DNA from: Clostridiales bacterium
GTDB lineage: Bacteria > Bacillota > Clostridia > Christensenellales > Aristaeellaceae
Length of the DNA: 64,000 nt
Direction: 5' to 3'
Assembly: GCA_015056415.1 (NCBI GenBank)
Contig: SVGJ01000004.1
Location: forward strand, 1 to 64,000
The number at the start of each line of letters is the position of its first letter. Position 1 is the first letter of the stretch. Shown piece after piece: positions 11,572 through 21,405 of this stretch. Both the position numbers and the translations under genes were made by a program. Under the pieces are notes generated by a model. The model did not search any database and was not told where the DNA came from. It saw only the letters and a program-made list of their open reading frames with translations.

Positions 11572-12798
11572 TTACTCGTCGTCCTCGTCCATATGACCAT
11601 GGTCGTGGTCAATGGGGCAGGAGCTGTTCAGCGTCTGGTTGTAGAAGTTCAGGGGGCTCATATCACGCAGGCTCTTGATGATGCCCGGCAGCTTGTCCAG
11701 CACGAAGTCAACGTCTTCCTCGGTGGAATCGGTGCCCAGGGACAGGCGCAGGGAGCCGTGGGCGATCTCGTGGGGCAGGCCGATGGCCAGCAGCACGTGG
11801 CTGGGATCCAGGCTGCCGCTGGTGCACGCGGAGCCGCTGGAGCCCGCGATGCCCGCCAGGTCGAGGCGGAGCAGCAGGGCCTCGCCCTCGATGTAACGCA
11901 CGGAGACATTCACATTGTTGGGCAGGCGCTCGGTGGGATGGCCGTTGAGCCGCACGTCGGGGATCTCCTTCAGGATACCCGTGATCAGCTTGTCCCGCAG
12001 GGCGGTCATGCGCTGACTGTTGGCCTCCAGGTTCTGGACGGCGATCTCAATGGCCTTGCCCATGCCCACAATGCCGGCCAGGTTCTCAGTGCCGGCGCGC
12101 TGGTTGCGCTCCTGGGCGCCGCCGTGCATGTACTGGCCGATCTTGACGCCCTTGCGGATGTACAGCGCGCCCACGCCCTTGGGGCCGTGGAACTTGTGGC
12201 CGCTCATGGAGAGCAGGTCGATATTCATGGCGTTCACATCGATCGGAACAGCGCCGATGGCCTGCACCGCGTCGGTGTGGAAGAGGATGCCCTTTTCCCT
12301 GGCCAGCTTGCCGATCTCCGCAATGGGCTCGATGGTGCCGATCTCGTTGTTGGCGGCCATGATGGTGATCAGGATGGTCTTGTCGGTGACAGCCTTCTCC
12401 ACATCCTCGATGCGGACACGGCCGTACTCATCCACAGGCAGGTAGGTCACCTCAAAGCCCTGCTTCTCCAGCCACTGGCAGGTGTGCAGCACGGCGTGGT
12501 GCTCGATGGAGGAGGTAATGATGTGGTTGCCCTTATCCTTCTTCGCCAGGGCAGCGCCCTTGATGGCCCAGTTGTCGCTTTCGGAGCCGCCGGCGGTGAA
12601 GTAGATCTCCTGGGGCAGGGCGCCGATGGCGGCTGCCACCTGCTTGCGGGCGGCGTCCACGGCACGGTGCGCGTCGCGGCCGGTGGAGTGGATGCTGCTG
12701 GCGTTGCCGAAGATCTGGGTAAAGTAAGGCAGCATGGCCTCCAGCACCTCCGGGGATACGGCGGTGGTGGCGGCATTGTCAAGATAAACCTTGTTCAT
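11572..12798 (-). CDS. nifS: Cysteine desulfurase NifS/IscS
   Basis: [26 protein letters not shown]...[15 protein letters not shown]...[17 protein letters not shown]. Confidence 0.97.
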   Translation of the reverse strand: MNKVYLDNAATTAVSPEVLEAMLPYFTQIFGNASSIHSTGRDAHRAVDAARKQVAAAIGALPQEIYFTAGGSESDNWAIKGAALAKKDKGNHIITSSIEHHAVLHTCQWLEKQGFEVTYLPVDEYGRVRIEDVEKAVTDKTILITIMAANNEIGTIEPIAEIGKLAREKGILFHTDAVQAIGAVPIDVNAMNIDLLSMSGHKFHGPKGVGALYIRKGVKIGQYMHGGAQERNQRAGTENLAGIVGMGKAIEIAVQNLEANSQRMTALRDKLITGILKEIPDVRLNGHPTERLPNNVNVSVRYIEGEALLLRLDLAGIAGSSGSACTSGSLDPSHVLLAIGLPHEIAHGSLRLSLGTDSTEEDVDFVLDKLPGIIKSLRDMSPLNFYNQTLNSSCPIDHDHGHMDEDDE

Positions 12799-12800
12799 GG

Positions 12801-13226
12801 TCATGACTCCTTTGTTATGCCGAATTGCTCTTGCTCGAGCATATCTTGCAGGGAAATGGACTGCAGCAAGTCGTTGATGCTGTTGGAGAGATACTCCCAC
12901 ACGCGGCGGGTCTTGCACTGACCGGCGCGATGGCAGCTGCCCTCGTCGCTCAGGCATTCGGAGATGCTCAGCGGTCCCTCGGTAGCGTCGATGATATCGC
13001 CCACGGTGATCTGCTGCGGCTCCTTGGCCAGCTGATAGCCGCCCTGCGCGCCGCGCACGGTGGTCACAAGGCCGGCCCTGCGCAGGTTGCCCAGCAGCTG
13101 CTCCAGGTAGTCCTCCGGCACGCCGATCTCCGCCACGCTTTTCAGCGGCTGGGGACCGTTGCCCGCGTGCTGCGCCAGATAAAACATGGCGTACAGCCCA
13201 TACTTGCCCTTGGTGGAAAGCTTCAT
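12801..13226 (-). CDS. Rrf2 family transcriptional regulator (IscR-like)
   Basis: [20 protein letters not shown]...GGYQLAK...[14 protein letters not shown] cysteine triad. Confidence 0.94.
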   Translation of the reverse strand: MKLSTKGKYGLYAMFYLAQHAGNGPQPLKSVAEIGVPEDYLEQLLGNLRRAGLVTTVRGAQGGYQLAKEPQQITVGDIIDATEGPLSISECLSDEGSCHRAGQCKTRRVWEYLSNSINDLLQSISLQDMLEQEQFGITKES

Positions 13227-13243
13227 CCAGCGCCTCCTTTCTG

Positions 13244-13306
13244 AATCCCGACAAAAACCCTCGGGATTCCCGAGAGCATTCTATCATACCCGACTATTCT
13301 TGTCAA
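13244..13306 (-). promoter_or_regulatory. Promoter and palindromic operator candidates of Rrf2-nifS-nifU operon
   Basis: Minus strand TTGACA (13301-13306), 17-nt spacer, TAGAAT (13278-13283); 15-bp palindrome ctcgggaTtcccgag (13260-13274) near +1; second inverted repeat AATCCCGA-N9-TCGGGATT (13244-13268). Confidence 0.75.
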
Positions 13307-13330
13307 CATTAAAACCAGCTATACGCAAAG

Positions 13331-13361
13331 AAAATTGCCCGGCCATCCGGTCGGGCAATTT
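13331..13361 (-). terminator. Terminator downstream of GH8 gene
   Basis: aaaattgcccggccatccggtcgggcaattt. Confidence 0.8.
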
Positions 13362-13363
13362 CA

Positions 13364-14470
13364 TCAGACATAGGGTTTGTATTCCCCGGCCAGCATCAGC
13401 AGGCAGAAGAAGTACAGGCAGTTGTCGTAATAGCGGCGCTTGCCCTTGCGCAGGGGCGTGTTCCAGAAATTTCGCAGGTATTCATCCGCATACTGACTGT
13501 CGCTGGCAATGGACGCCGCGCCCAGCACCGCCGTGATGGCCACCGGGTGCATGGCGGGCTCGTCATGAGCCGTGCCGTCCAGATCGTAGGCGGCGTACTT
13601 GCTCTCCGGGATGCCATGGAAGAAATCCTGCAGCCGGGTCACAACGGCGCTCAATTCATCATTCCGGCCGAACCACAGGTAATCCAGGGCGATGTTCATG
13701 GCCACGCGATAGGCGTCGGAATAATAAGCATAGGGCTTGCGGAACATCAGCCGGGGGGTGCCGTCATACTCGGCATACTCAGGACTCATGCCCGTCTGCG
13801 GATGAGCGCTGAGCACAAGATACTCCCGGCTGGCCTGCGCGGCCTGCAACCAGAAGGAGCGGTCGGCCTCGTCGGCCTTCGACGCAAACAACTCGTAGAA
13901 GTGAGGCAGGTGATAGCTGGGATCGGAATAGGGCGACTCCGGCACAAACTTGATGTAGTGGTTCTCCGGCTCCCACATGGGATCGCCGCCCTCTACCAGC
14001 TCATGCTGATGGACACAATGCCGCAGGATGTCCCGGCCCTGGGCGGTGTAATCATAGATGCCCTCGCCGTCGCCCCAGCGGGCAGCCGCCATGAACAGCG
14101 CCATGGCGAAGTACTCCTCGCCGTCGGGGGCGGGACCTTCGGCGTTGTGTTTGCCGTCCAGCTTCACCGACCAGGCGAAATACCCCTGGTACTTGCCCTC
14201 GGCATGGTGCATATATCGCTTGGCAAAGCACCACAGCTTGTCAAAGAGATCCTTGCGGTCCATCTGCACGGTCATCATCATGCCGTAGCTCATGCCCTCG
14301 GTACGGGCGTCGATGTTACCGGTATCCTCCATGCAGCCGCTGTCCGCGTCCACATCGTGATAGAACTTCTCCTCCGGGTCAAAGAAAATGGTGTTGAAGG
14401 CCTCCTCCACCCGGGCGCGGGCCTGCGCGTCGCTGACGCCGATGCGGGCAAACCAGTTGGGATAAATCAT
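13364..14470 (-). CDS. Glycoside hydrolase family 8, Rex-type reducing-end xylose-releasing exo-oligoxylanase-like
   Basis: DARTEGMSYGMMMTVQM GH8 signature; YFAWSVKLDGK, PYSDPSYHLPHFYELFA. Confidence 0.85.
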   Translation of the reverse strand: MIYPNWFARIGVSDAQARARVEEAFNTIFFDPEEKFYHDVDADSGCMEDTGNIDARTEGMSYGMMMTVQMDRKDLFDKLWCFAKRYMHHAEGKYQGYFAWSVKLDGKHNAEGPAPDGEEYFAMALFMAAARWGDGEGIYDYTAQGRDILRHCVHQHELVEGGDPMWEPENHYIKFVPESPYSDPSYHLPHFYELFASKADEADRSFWLQAAQASREYLVLSAHPQTGMSPEYAEYDGTPRLMFRKPYAYYSDAYRVAMNIALDYLWFGRNDELSAVVTRLQDFFHGIPESKYAAYDLDGTAHDEPAMHPVAITAVLGAASIASDSQYADEYLRNFWNTPLRKGKRRYYDNCLYFFCLLMLAGEYKPYV

Positions 14471-14483
14471 GTGCATTTCTCCT

Positions 14484-15554
14484 TTACCACGCCACCGGAT
14501 ATTGCTCCACGGCGTATTGCAGTGTACGTCCGTTTTCCTTCAGAATGCCAAGAATGCTGTCCACGGCGGTGACCTTGTCCATCAGGCTGGGGGCGAAATC
14601 GTTCCTGTCGGTACGGCTGGAAATGCGGATGGGCAGGATGCGAAAGCCCTCCTGTGTAAGGACGCCGTCCCGCAGGCGCAGGCGCAGCTGGAAGATGAAG
14701 CTGCTCATATCGCTGGGCTTTTCCTCGGCCGTATAGCAGAAGCTGCCCAGAGAATAGCAGATGTACGCACCGTTGTAGAACTCGATGGGCTGGATGCGGC
14801 GGCTGCGATGGCCCAGCACCAGATCAGCGCCGGAATCCACTGCCAGGCGGCCCATCTGCACCTGATCCCCATCGGTCATATAGCTGTTTTCGCTGCCCCA
14901 GTGGAAGCTGGCGATCACAACAGGGTACTGGGTTTTGGCGGCGGCCACATCCTGAGGGATCCTGTTCCACAGCTTTTCGTAGCCGGTGGAGCAATCGTAG
15001 CTCAGCAGCGCAATTTTGAGGCCCTTGACCTCCCGCACGGCGATCTCGCCCGCGTCGGCACAGGTAGCGCCGCCATCCTCCAGCGCCTGGCGCAGCTCCT
15101 GGCGGGCAGCCTCATCCATGGCCTGCGTGCCGTCATTGGCCAGGGTCACGGCCTCCACGCCGTTCAGGGGCAGCATGGCCGCGCTCTCGGCGGTGGCGCC
15201 ATCCACGTTCACAATGGTCAGGTCATCCTCCATCATCGTTTCGCGGATGTTGCGCATCACGAAGGCAGCGTCGCCCGCGTACTTGGCCAGCTCCGCTTCA
15301 TACAGCTCGCCGCCCAGCCGCAGATCGCCCGCGGCAGACAGGGTGATCAGCACCGAACCATCAGGCTCATAGATGGAAGCAGCCTCCTGCTCCGCAATCT
15401 CCTCCTCGGTGGGGGGCTGAACGATGGTGTCCTCCACCACGTCCGGATGTACCTCGTTGAGAACATCCAGAATGGAGAGTTCCTCGTCCTCCTCGGCCAG
15501 GGCGCAGCCAAAGGCCAGCGTCAGCGCCAGCAGGAGCATCAGTAATCTACGCAT
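14484..15554 (-). CDS. CapA-family (poly-gamma-glutamate synthesis/metallophosphatase-like) secreted protein
   Basis: Signal peptide MRRLLMLLLALTLAFGCALA; GDLRLGG...; PVVIASFHWGSEN; GADLVLGHRSRRIQPIEFYNGAYICYSLGSF. Confidence 0.85.
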   Translation of the reverse strand: MRRLLMLLLALTLAFGCALAEEDEELSILDVLNEVHPDVVEDTIVQPPTEEEIAEQEAASIYEPDGSVLITLSAAGDLRLGGELYEAELAKYAGDAAFVMRNIRETMMEDDLTIVNVDGATAESAAMLPLNGVEAVTLANDGTQAMDEAARQELRQALEDGGATCADAGEIAVREVKGLKIALLSYDCSTGYEKLWNRIPQDVAAAKTQYPVVIASFHWGSENSYMTDGDQVQMGRLAVDSGADLVLGHRSRRIQPIEFYNGAYICYSLGSFCYTAEEKPSDMSSFIFQLRLRLRDGVLTQEGFRILPIRISSRTDRNDFAPSLMDKVTAVDSILGILKENGRTLQYAVEQYPVAW

Positions 15555-15567
15555 GGTTTCCTCCGTT

Positions 15568-16746
15568 TTACAGGGTCGCAAGGAAATCGGCCATTTTGTC
15601 CAGGGCGATGTTCAGCTTGTCGATGGCGGTGGCATAGCTGCAGCGGATGTGTCCCTCGCCGCAGGGGCCGAAGGCAGTACCGGGCACACAGGCCACCTTT
15701 TGGGCATTGAGCAGCCCCTCGCAGAACTCCTCGCTGGTCAGGCCGGTCTTCCTGATGGACGGGAACACATAGAACGCGCCCAGGGGCTCGAAGCACTCCA
15801 GCCCCATGCCGCGGAAGCCCTCCACCATCAGCCGGCGGCGACGGTCGTAGCTTTCACGCATATGAACGACGTCCTCATAGTTGCGCTCACGGCCGGAGCG
15901 CAGTGCCTCCAGCGCGGCCACCTGGCCCTGGCGGGGAGCGCAGAGGATGCCGTACTGGTGGATCTTATTCATCACGCCGATGAGCGCCGCCGGGCCGCAG
16001 ATGTAGCCCACGCGCCAGCCCGTCATGGCGAAGGACTTGCTGAAGCCGTTGATGGTCAGGGTGTAATCCCACATACCGGGCAGCGAGGCGAAGGATACAT
16101 GGCGCAGTCCGCCATAGGTCAGCTCGGAGTAGATCTCGTCGCTGATAACCAGGATGCCTGTCTCCCGCACGACCTTCGCCAGCGCCTCCAGATCATCCTT
16201 TTCCATGATGGCGCCGGTGGGATTGTTGGGATAAGGCAGGATCAGCGCCTTGGTGCGTGGGGTAATAGCGGCGCGCACCTTCTCCGGCGTAAGGCGGAAG
16301 GCGGTCTCCTGGGTGGTCTCCACGCCCACGGGCCTGCCGCCGGCAAAGATCACGCTGGGGCTGTAGGAAACGTAGCTGGGTTCGGGTACCAGCACCTCAT
16401 CCCCGGGAGCGATCAGCGCGCGCAGCGCCACATCGATGGACTCGCTGGCGCCCACGGTAACGAGGATCTCCGTCTCGGGATCGTAACGCGTCTGATAGCG
16501 GTGCTCCAGGTACCAGCCGATCTCCCTGCGCAGGCTCAGAAGTCCCCGGTTGGGGGTATACTGGGTCTCGCCGTCCACGATGGAATTGATGGCGGCGTTG
16601 CGGATGTGATACGGCGTGATGAAATCCGGCTCGCCCACGCCAAGGGAGATGGCGTCCTTCATGGTAGAGGCCAGGTCAAAGAAGCGGCGGATACCGCTGG
16701 GGGGCACGGCGGCGATATCGGGGTTCAGATAGCGGTCGTAATTCAC
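15568..16746 (-). CDS. Pyridoxal phosphate-dependent aminotransferase (class I/II)
   Basis: ISLGVGEPDFITP, NPNNPTGAIM, INGFSKSFAMTGWRVGY. Confidence 0.94.
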   Translation of the reverse strand: MNYDRYLNPDIAAVPPSGIRRFFDLASTMKDAISLGVGEPDFITPYHIRNAAINSIVDGETQYTPNRGLLSLRREIGWYLEHRYQTRYDPETEILVTVGASESIDVALRALIAPGDEVLVPEPSYVSYSPSVIFAGGRPVGVETTQETAFRLTPEKVRAAITPRTKALILPYPNNPTGAIMEKDDLEALAKVVRETGILVISDEIYSELTYGGLRHVSFASLPGMWDYTLTINGFSKSFAMTGWRVGYICGPAALIGVMNKIHQYGILCAPRQGQVAALEALRSGRERNYEDVVHMRESYDRRRRLMVEGFRGMGLECFEPLGAFYVFPSIRKTGLTSEEFCEGLLNAQKVACVPGTAFGPCGEGHIRCSYATAIDKLNIALDKMADFLATL

Positions 16747-17234
16747 GGAGTGATCACCAGCCGGTTATCAGATTTCTCCGTATCGAAGATCACGCCCTCC
16801 TCCTTGTACCGCTTGAGCACAAAGCTGGTAGCCGTACCGGTGACCATCTCCAGCGTGGAGAGTTTATCGGAAACGAACATGGCCAGCTCCTTGAGCGTGC
16901 GGGCCTCCACCAGTACCAGCAGGTCATAGCTGCCGCTCATCAGATACACGCTCTTGACCTCCTCAAAGCGGTAGATGCGCTTGGCCACGGCGTCAAAGCC
17001 CATATCCCGCTGGGGGGTGACGCGCACCTCGATCATGGCTTCCACCCGTTCCCGGTCGGTCAGATCCCAGTTGATGGTGGGGGTGTAGCGCAGGATGATG
17101 CGGTCCTTCTCCATGCGGTCGATGGCCTCAGCCACCTCAGCAATGGAGGCGCCGGTCATAATGGCCAGCTTTTCCAGGGGCAGGCGGCAGTCCTCACGCA
17201 GGATCTCCAGGATATCCATATCAAGCTTGGTCAA
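16743..17234 (-). CDS. Lrp/AsnC family transcriptional regulator
   Basis: MTKLDMDILEILREDCRLPLEKLAIMTGASIAEVAEAIDRMEKDRIILRYTPTINWDL; 4-nt overlap with aminotransferase. Confidence 0.92.
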   Translation of the reverse strand: MTKLDMDILEILREDCRLPLEKLAIMTGASIAEVAEAIDRMEKDRIILRYTPTINWDLTDRERVEAMIEVRVTPQRDMGFDAVAKRIYRFEEVKSVYLMSGSYDLLVLVEARTLKELAMFVSDKLSTLEMVTGTATSFVLKRYKEEGVIFDTEKSDNRLVITP

Positions 17235-17417
17235 AGAGGATCTCCCCTTTCGGAAAATCGAATAGTTTCACAAATATCATTTTACACGACAGTCGCCCCT
17301 GATGCAAGCCTTTGCATCTATCCAAAACAATGCAGATGCAAAAACACTTTTCTTTTGGCTGCAGGTATGATACAATATGAGAAACATAAATTGTAAGAAA
17401 AGGGAGGTGGATCGGCC

Positions 17418-17849
17418 ATGCAGCGTATGCCCGGGTGGTTCAGGGCCGTGTTCATCACGGTGATGTTCCTCACCTGCGCGGTGCTTTGCCGGTTCGCCAT
17501 CGAGCAATATGATCTCCACTTCCAGGTAGCGGACCTGTCGCTCTCGCTGGATACCAGCCGCGGGCGCGAAGTCAAGCAGCGCTACGAGTATGACCAGGTC
17601 GTGGCCGAGCTGCCTGTGGTGCAGGCCCAGGTGGCTGAACTGGAGCCCCTTGCCGCCGCCGCCCTTGCCACCGAGACTGACCTGCGCGCCCAGCGCAAGG
17701 CTCTCCGTGCCGGGAACGCCGCCCTCCAGGAACAGTTGGAAGCCCTGCAGGCTGAGGTCGTCGCCCTACAGGAGCAGGAAGCCGCGCTCCTTGCCGAGGT
17801 GGAAATCCTCCGCCAGCAGGAGCAGGCGCTGAAGGACCAGCTCCAATAA
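17418..17849 (+). CDS. Single-pass membrane coiled-coil protein
   Basis: N-terminal TM followed by extended Ala/Leu/Glu/Gln coiled coil (LQEQLEALQAEVVALQEQEAALLAEVEILRQQEQALKDQL). Confidence 0.7.
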   Translation: MQRMPGWFRAVFITVMFLTCAVLCRFAIEQYDLHFQVADLSLSLDTSRGREVKQRYEYDQVVAELPVVQAQVAELEPLAAAALATETDLRAQRKALRAGNAALQEQLEALQAEVVALQEQEAALLAEVEILRQQEQALKDQLQ

Positions 17850-17909
17850 TGGATTCAACACGCAAGGCGTGTGATCAAGCGTTTCAAAAAACAACAAGGA
17901 GGTTTCCCC

Positions 17910-18692
17910 ATGGACAAGAAGAAAGCCGTTCTCCCCATCCTGCTCTGCGTTTGCCTGTTAGTCGCTGTAGTTCTGTGCGTCAATCTGAACAGCAAAGTTG
18001 GCGCCCTGACCACTGACAAGAGCACCCTTGAAGCCGACCTGGCCACCAGCCGCACCGAATGGGAAACCATCGCGGCCGAGAAGGAGACCCTGCAGGCTTC
18101 TCTGACCGAAGCCGAGACCGCCCTGAAGGAAGCCCAGACCACGCTGGAAGAATCCACCGCCAAGGTCGCTGAGCTGGAAGGCCAGGTCACTACCCTGACC
18201 GCCTCCGCCACCGACCTCCAGACCGCTCTGGACACCGCTGCCACCGCCAAGACCGAGGTTGAGGCCAGCATCACCGCCCTCACCACCGAAAAGGCCGAGC
18301 TGGAAGCTTCCGTCGCCGATCTGACCGCTCAGTTGGAGACCGCCAACGCCGCCACCGCTACTGCCGAGGCCGCCGCTGCTGCCCTGACCGACGAGAAGGC
18401 CGCCCTGGAAGCTACCGTGGCTGAAATGACCACCGCCGCCGAAGCCGCCGCCACCACCCTGACCGAGACCCAGACCGCCCTGGCGACCGCCCAGACCGAG
18501 GCTGCCGCTGCCGCCGCCGAGCTGGAGACCGTCACCGCCGAGCTGGAGAGCGTCACCGCCGAGCTGGAGAGCGTCACCGCTGAGCTGGAGACCGTCACCG
18601 CCGAGCTGGAGACCGTCACCGCTGAGCTGGAAGCCTACAAGGCCGCCGAGGAAGAAGCCGAAGCGACCGAGCCCAAGACCATCCCGCAGTAA
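17910..18692 (+). CDS. Membrane-anchored coiled-coil protein with C-terminal heptad tandem repeats
   Basis: MDKKKAVLPILLCVCLLVAVVLCVNL TM then long coiled coil ending in ELE(T/S)VTA heptads. Confidence 0.78.
   Translation: MDKKKAVLPILLCVCLLVAVVLCVNLNSKVGALTTDKSTLEADLATSRTEWETIAAEKETLQASLTEAETALKEAQTTLEESTAKVAELEGQVTTLTASATDLQTALDTAATAKTEVEASITALTTEKAELEASVADLTAQLETANAATATAEAAAAALTDEKAALEATVAEMTTAAEAAATTLTETQTALATAQTEAAAAAAELETVTAELESVTAELESVTAELETVTAELETVTAELEAYKAAEEEAEATEPKTIPQ
18519..18635 (+). repeat. 21-bp coding tandem repeat (5 full units plus partial), encoding ELE(T/S)VTA
   Basis: gagctggaga(c/g)cgtcaccgc(c/t) repeated in frame. Confidence 0.9.
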
Positions 18693-18745
18693 TACAAAGC
18701 GACAACGCGAAAGGCTCCCCGATAACGGGAGGTTCGTATAACAGC

Positions 18746-18776
18746 AAACGCCAGACTGAACTTCAGTCTGGCGTTT
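18746..18776. repeat. 31-bp perfect palindrome, copy 1 (between convergent genes)
   Basis: aaacgccagactgaa-c-ttcagtctggcgttt; second copy at 56867-56897. Confidence 0.92.
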
Positions 18777-18813
18777 CGCGTACCGCCCCGCCCCTGCCCA
18801 TCGCGGCGCATGA

Positions 18814-19569
18814 TCATTTCTTTGCAACGACGGTGAACTCCCCGGGCAAATCAGGATCCGTCCACGCCGGGTGTTCGTCAAATCTTTGCAGCACAAACCC
18901 CGTGGCGATCACAGCGTTGATGATCTCACTGATGGTGTATTTTCTCAGGCTGCATTTGGGGAAGGTCTTTCTCGTTTCCTCATCGTAGAAACGGGCATGG
19001 GGCATTTCGCCCTCAAAGACTTCTGTTGAGAAGTACCCCCGCGTCGGCTGCTGGAAATCCAGCACATCATAGATCTTTGTGAGGGGATGGAAATCGCTGC
19101 AGATCATGGTCCCGCCGGGCTTGAGCAGGGTATACATCATCCGCATGAAATCGTTTATGTTGTGGAAGTAATGGAGAATGCCGCCTTCCATGAATACCAC
19201 ATCGAAGCTGCCCGCGTATTGGCACAGATCGATCTCCAGGACGTCGCATACCTCGTAATGGATGGACGCCTGTGCCGCGTCGGCCAGCTCCATGGCGTAC
19301 TTCCTGTTCGCTTTCGAGATGTCAAACACTGTTACTTCGGCTCCAAGCAAGGCTAAGGGAACAGCTTTCTTGCCACAGGATCCGCAGATATTGGCGACCT
19401 TGACGCCCTGGAACGAATCGAAATAGGAGGCATGAAAGCGCAGCGAACGAACAGGATCGGCAAGGATCCTTCGGGCTGTTTCGCCGGGCAGCCCGATCTC
19501 CTTCATCCAGAAATCGTAGGCATTGAACTCCCACGCCTTTTTGTTTTGCTTGCTGCTCTCGATCATCAT
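18814..19569 (-). CDS. Class I SAM-dependent methyltransferase
   Basis: VANICGSCGKKAVPLALLGAEVTVFDISKANRKYAMELA...DVVFMEGGILHYFHNINDFMRMMYTLLKPGGTMIC. Confidence 0.87.
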   Translation of the reverse strand: MMIESSKQNKKAWEFNAYDFWMKEIGLPGETARRILADPVRSLRFHASYFDSFQGVKVANICGSCGKKAVPLALLGAEVTVFDISKANRKYAMELADAAQASIHYEVCDVLEIDLCQYAGSFDVVFMEGGILHYFHNINDFMRMMYTLLKPGGTMICSDFHPLTKIYDVLDFQQPTRGYFSTEVFEGEMPHARFYDEETRKTFPKCSLRKYTISEIINAVIATGFVLQRFDEHPAWTDPDLPGEFTVVAKK

Positions 19570-19656
19570 GAATCCTCCTTTTCCCCAAGGTTCTGTAAAA
19601 ACAGAGGTCTATCATTTGAATGTAAGTATATCACGCGGAACCCGGGAGTGCAAGAA

Positions 19657-19690
19657 AAGCCGCGCCAGGCAGCCTGGCGCGGCTTTTACT
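19657..19690. terminator. Terminator hairpin
   Basis: aaaagccgcgccaggcagcctggcgcggctttt. Confidence 0.82.
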
Positions 19691-19736
19691 GTTATACGGT
19701 CGCCCTGCTATACAAGGGAGCCTTGCGTACTGTGTA

Positions 19737-21389
19737 TCAGGCTTTGCAGTACCGGGCCATAATGGCCTCCAGCACATCCAGCTCCTTCTCGGCAGCGGGC
19801 TGATCGGCGCCCCGGGCGAAGAGGTAGGCCTTCAGCTTGGGCTCGGTACCGGAGGGACGCACGATGATCTTGTGGCCGCACGCCAGCTGGAAGGACAGCA
19901 CGTCGCTGGCAGGCAGGCCGGTATCGTCGTTCAGATAGTCGATACGGCCAGCGGTGCGGAAGAGCTCCTCGTCAAAATCCGCCATGGGCTGACGCAGCAT
20001 GGCCATCAGGCTGTTCATCTTCTGCTGGCCGCTCTCGCCCTCGAACTCGAAGGTCATCAGCCGCTGGGCGAAGAAGCCGTATTCCTTGCGCAGCTCCGCC
20101 AGCTTATCCAGCATGGTCATGCCCTGCGCCTTCAGGTTAGCGGCCATTTCCAGCACCAGCACAGCGGCGTTCACGGCGTCCTTGTCGCGCACGTCGGTGC
20201 CGGAAAGATAACCGTAGCTCTCCTCAAAGCCAAACACATAGCGCTCGGCATGGCCTTCCTTTTCCAGCAGGCCGATCTGCTCACCGATGAATTTGAAGCC
20301 CGTCAGCACATTGCGCAGTTCCACGCCGTAGCGCTCGCAGATCGGCACGGCCATCTCGGTGGTGACGATGGTTTTCACCGCCACGGGCGTCAGTTCCGTC
20401 TTTTCCCGGTGGCTGCACACATAGTCCAGCAGCAGCACGCCCATATCGTTGCCGGAGATCAGCTCCACCCTGTCGCCCACACGCACGCCCGCGCCGATGC
20501 GGTCGCAGTCCGGGTCGGTGGCGAAGCAGAAATCAGCCTGCACGTCGATGGTCTTCCGGATGGCCAGGGCCATGGCCTCGCGGATCTCGGGGTTCGGATA
20601 GGGGCAGGTGGGGAAATGACCGTCGGGAAGCTCCTGTTCCTCCACGATATCCACCCTGATATTACCCATGCGCTTCATCATTTCGCGCACGGGCACGTTG
20701 CCGGTACCGTTCAGGGGCGAATACACCACGTGCAGCGGCTCCTTGCAGGGGGCCACCTGAAGCCTGGCAATATCCTGGTAGTAGCTCTCGATGGCGGCAT
20801 CCTCGATATAAACGATCTTACCGGCCTGCAGCATGGCGGCGAAGGAGGGCAGCTCGTCCACGAGGGTCTCCTCGGCATTGATGAAGGCATAGATGCGGTC
20901 GGCGGCCTCCAGGGTGATCTGGCAGCCGTCGTCGCCGTAGACCTTGTAGCCGTTGAACTTGGCGGGGTTATGGCTGGCGGTGATCATCACGCCGGCGCTG
21001 CACTTGTGATAGCGCACGGCGTAGCTCAGCATGGGGGTGGGCATCAGCGCCTTGTAGATATAGACCTTCACACCCATGGAGGCCAGCGTGGCGGCGGCCA
21101 GCTCGGCAAAATCCTGGCTATGGATGCGGCTGTCATAGCTCACCGCGCAGGAGGGGGCCTCATACTGCTCCAGCAGGTAGCGCCCCAGGCCGCGGGTAGC
21201 CTTGGAAACCGTATACAGATTCATGCGGTTGGTACCCGCGCCCAGCACGCCGCGCAGGCCGCCGGTGCCAAAGGCCAGCTCACGATAGAAGCTGTCGCTG
21301 ATCTGCTCGTCGTTCATGGCCTTGAGCTGCTCCAGCAGCTCGCCGGGCATATTGGGTGTGTTCAGCCACGCCTGATACTTGGCATTCAT
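19737..21389 (-). CDS. Phosphoglucomutase/phosphomannomutase
   Basis: GTGGLRGVLGAGTNRMN, ITASHNPAKFNGYKVYGDDG, DPDCDRIGAGV, GFEESYGYL, RPSGTEPKLKAYL. Confidence 0.95.
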   Translation of the reverse strand: MNAKYQAWLNTPNMPGELLEQLKAMNDEQISDSFYRELAFGTGGLRGVLGAGTNRMNLYTVSKATRGLGRYLLEQYEAPSCAVSYDSRIHSQDFAELAAATLASMGVKVYIYKALMPTPMLSYAVRYHKCSAGVMITASHNPAKFNGYKVYGDDGCQITLEAADRIYAFINAEETLVDELPSFAAMLQAGKIVYIEDAAIESYYQDIARLQVAPCKEPLHVVYSPLNGTGNVPVREMMKRMGNIRVDIVEEQELPDGHFPTCPYPNPEIREAMALAIRKTIDVQADFCFATDPDCDRIGAGVRVGDRVELISGNDMGVLLLDYVCSHREKTELTPVAVKTIVTTEMAVPICERYGVELRNVLTGFKFIGEQIGLLEKEGHAERYVFGFEESYGYLSGTDVRDKDAVNAAVLVLEMAANLKAQGMTMLDKLAELRKEYGFFAQRLMTFEFEGESGQQKMNSLMAMLRQPMADFDEELFRTAGRIDYLNDDTGLPASDVLSFQLACGHKIIVRPSGTEPKLKAYLFARGADQPAAEKELDVLEAIMARYCKA

Positions 21390-21405
21390 GGTTACATCCT
21401 CCTAA

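Noticed and set aside
11572-13287. 571-aa ORF suggesting an Rrf2-region/NifS fusion
   Set aside because: The first about 160 residues are an out-of-frame reading of the Rrf2 gene. NifS starts at [12 protein letters not shown] (12798).
18700-18900. Short ORF peptides such as KRQTEVQSGV at both 31-bp palindromes
   Set aside because: Translations of the palindrome itself (readable on both strands); not supported as genes.
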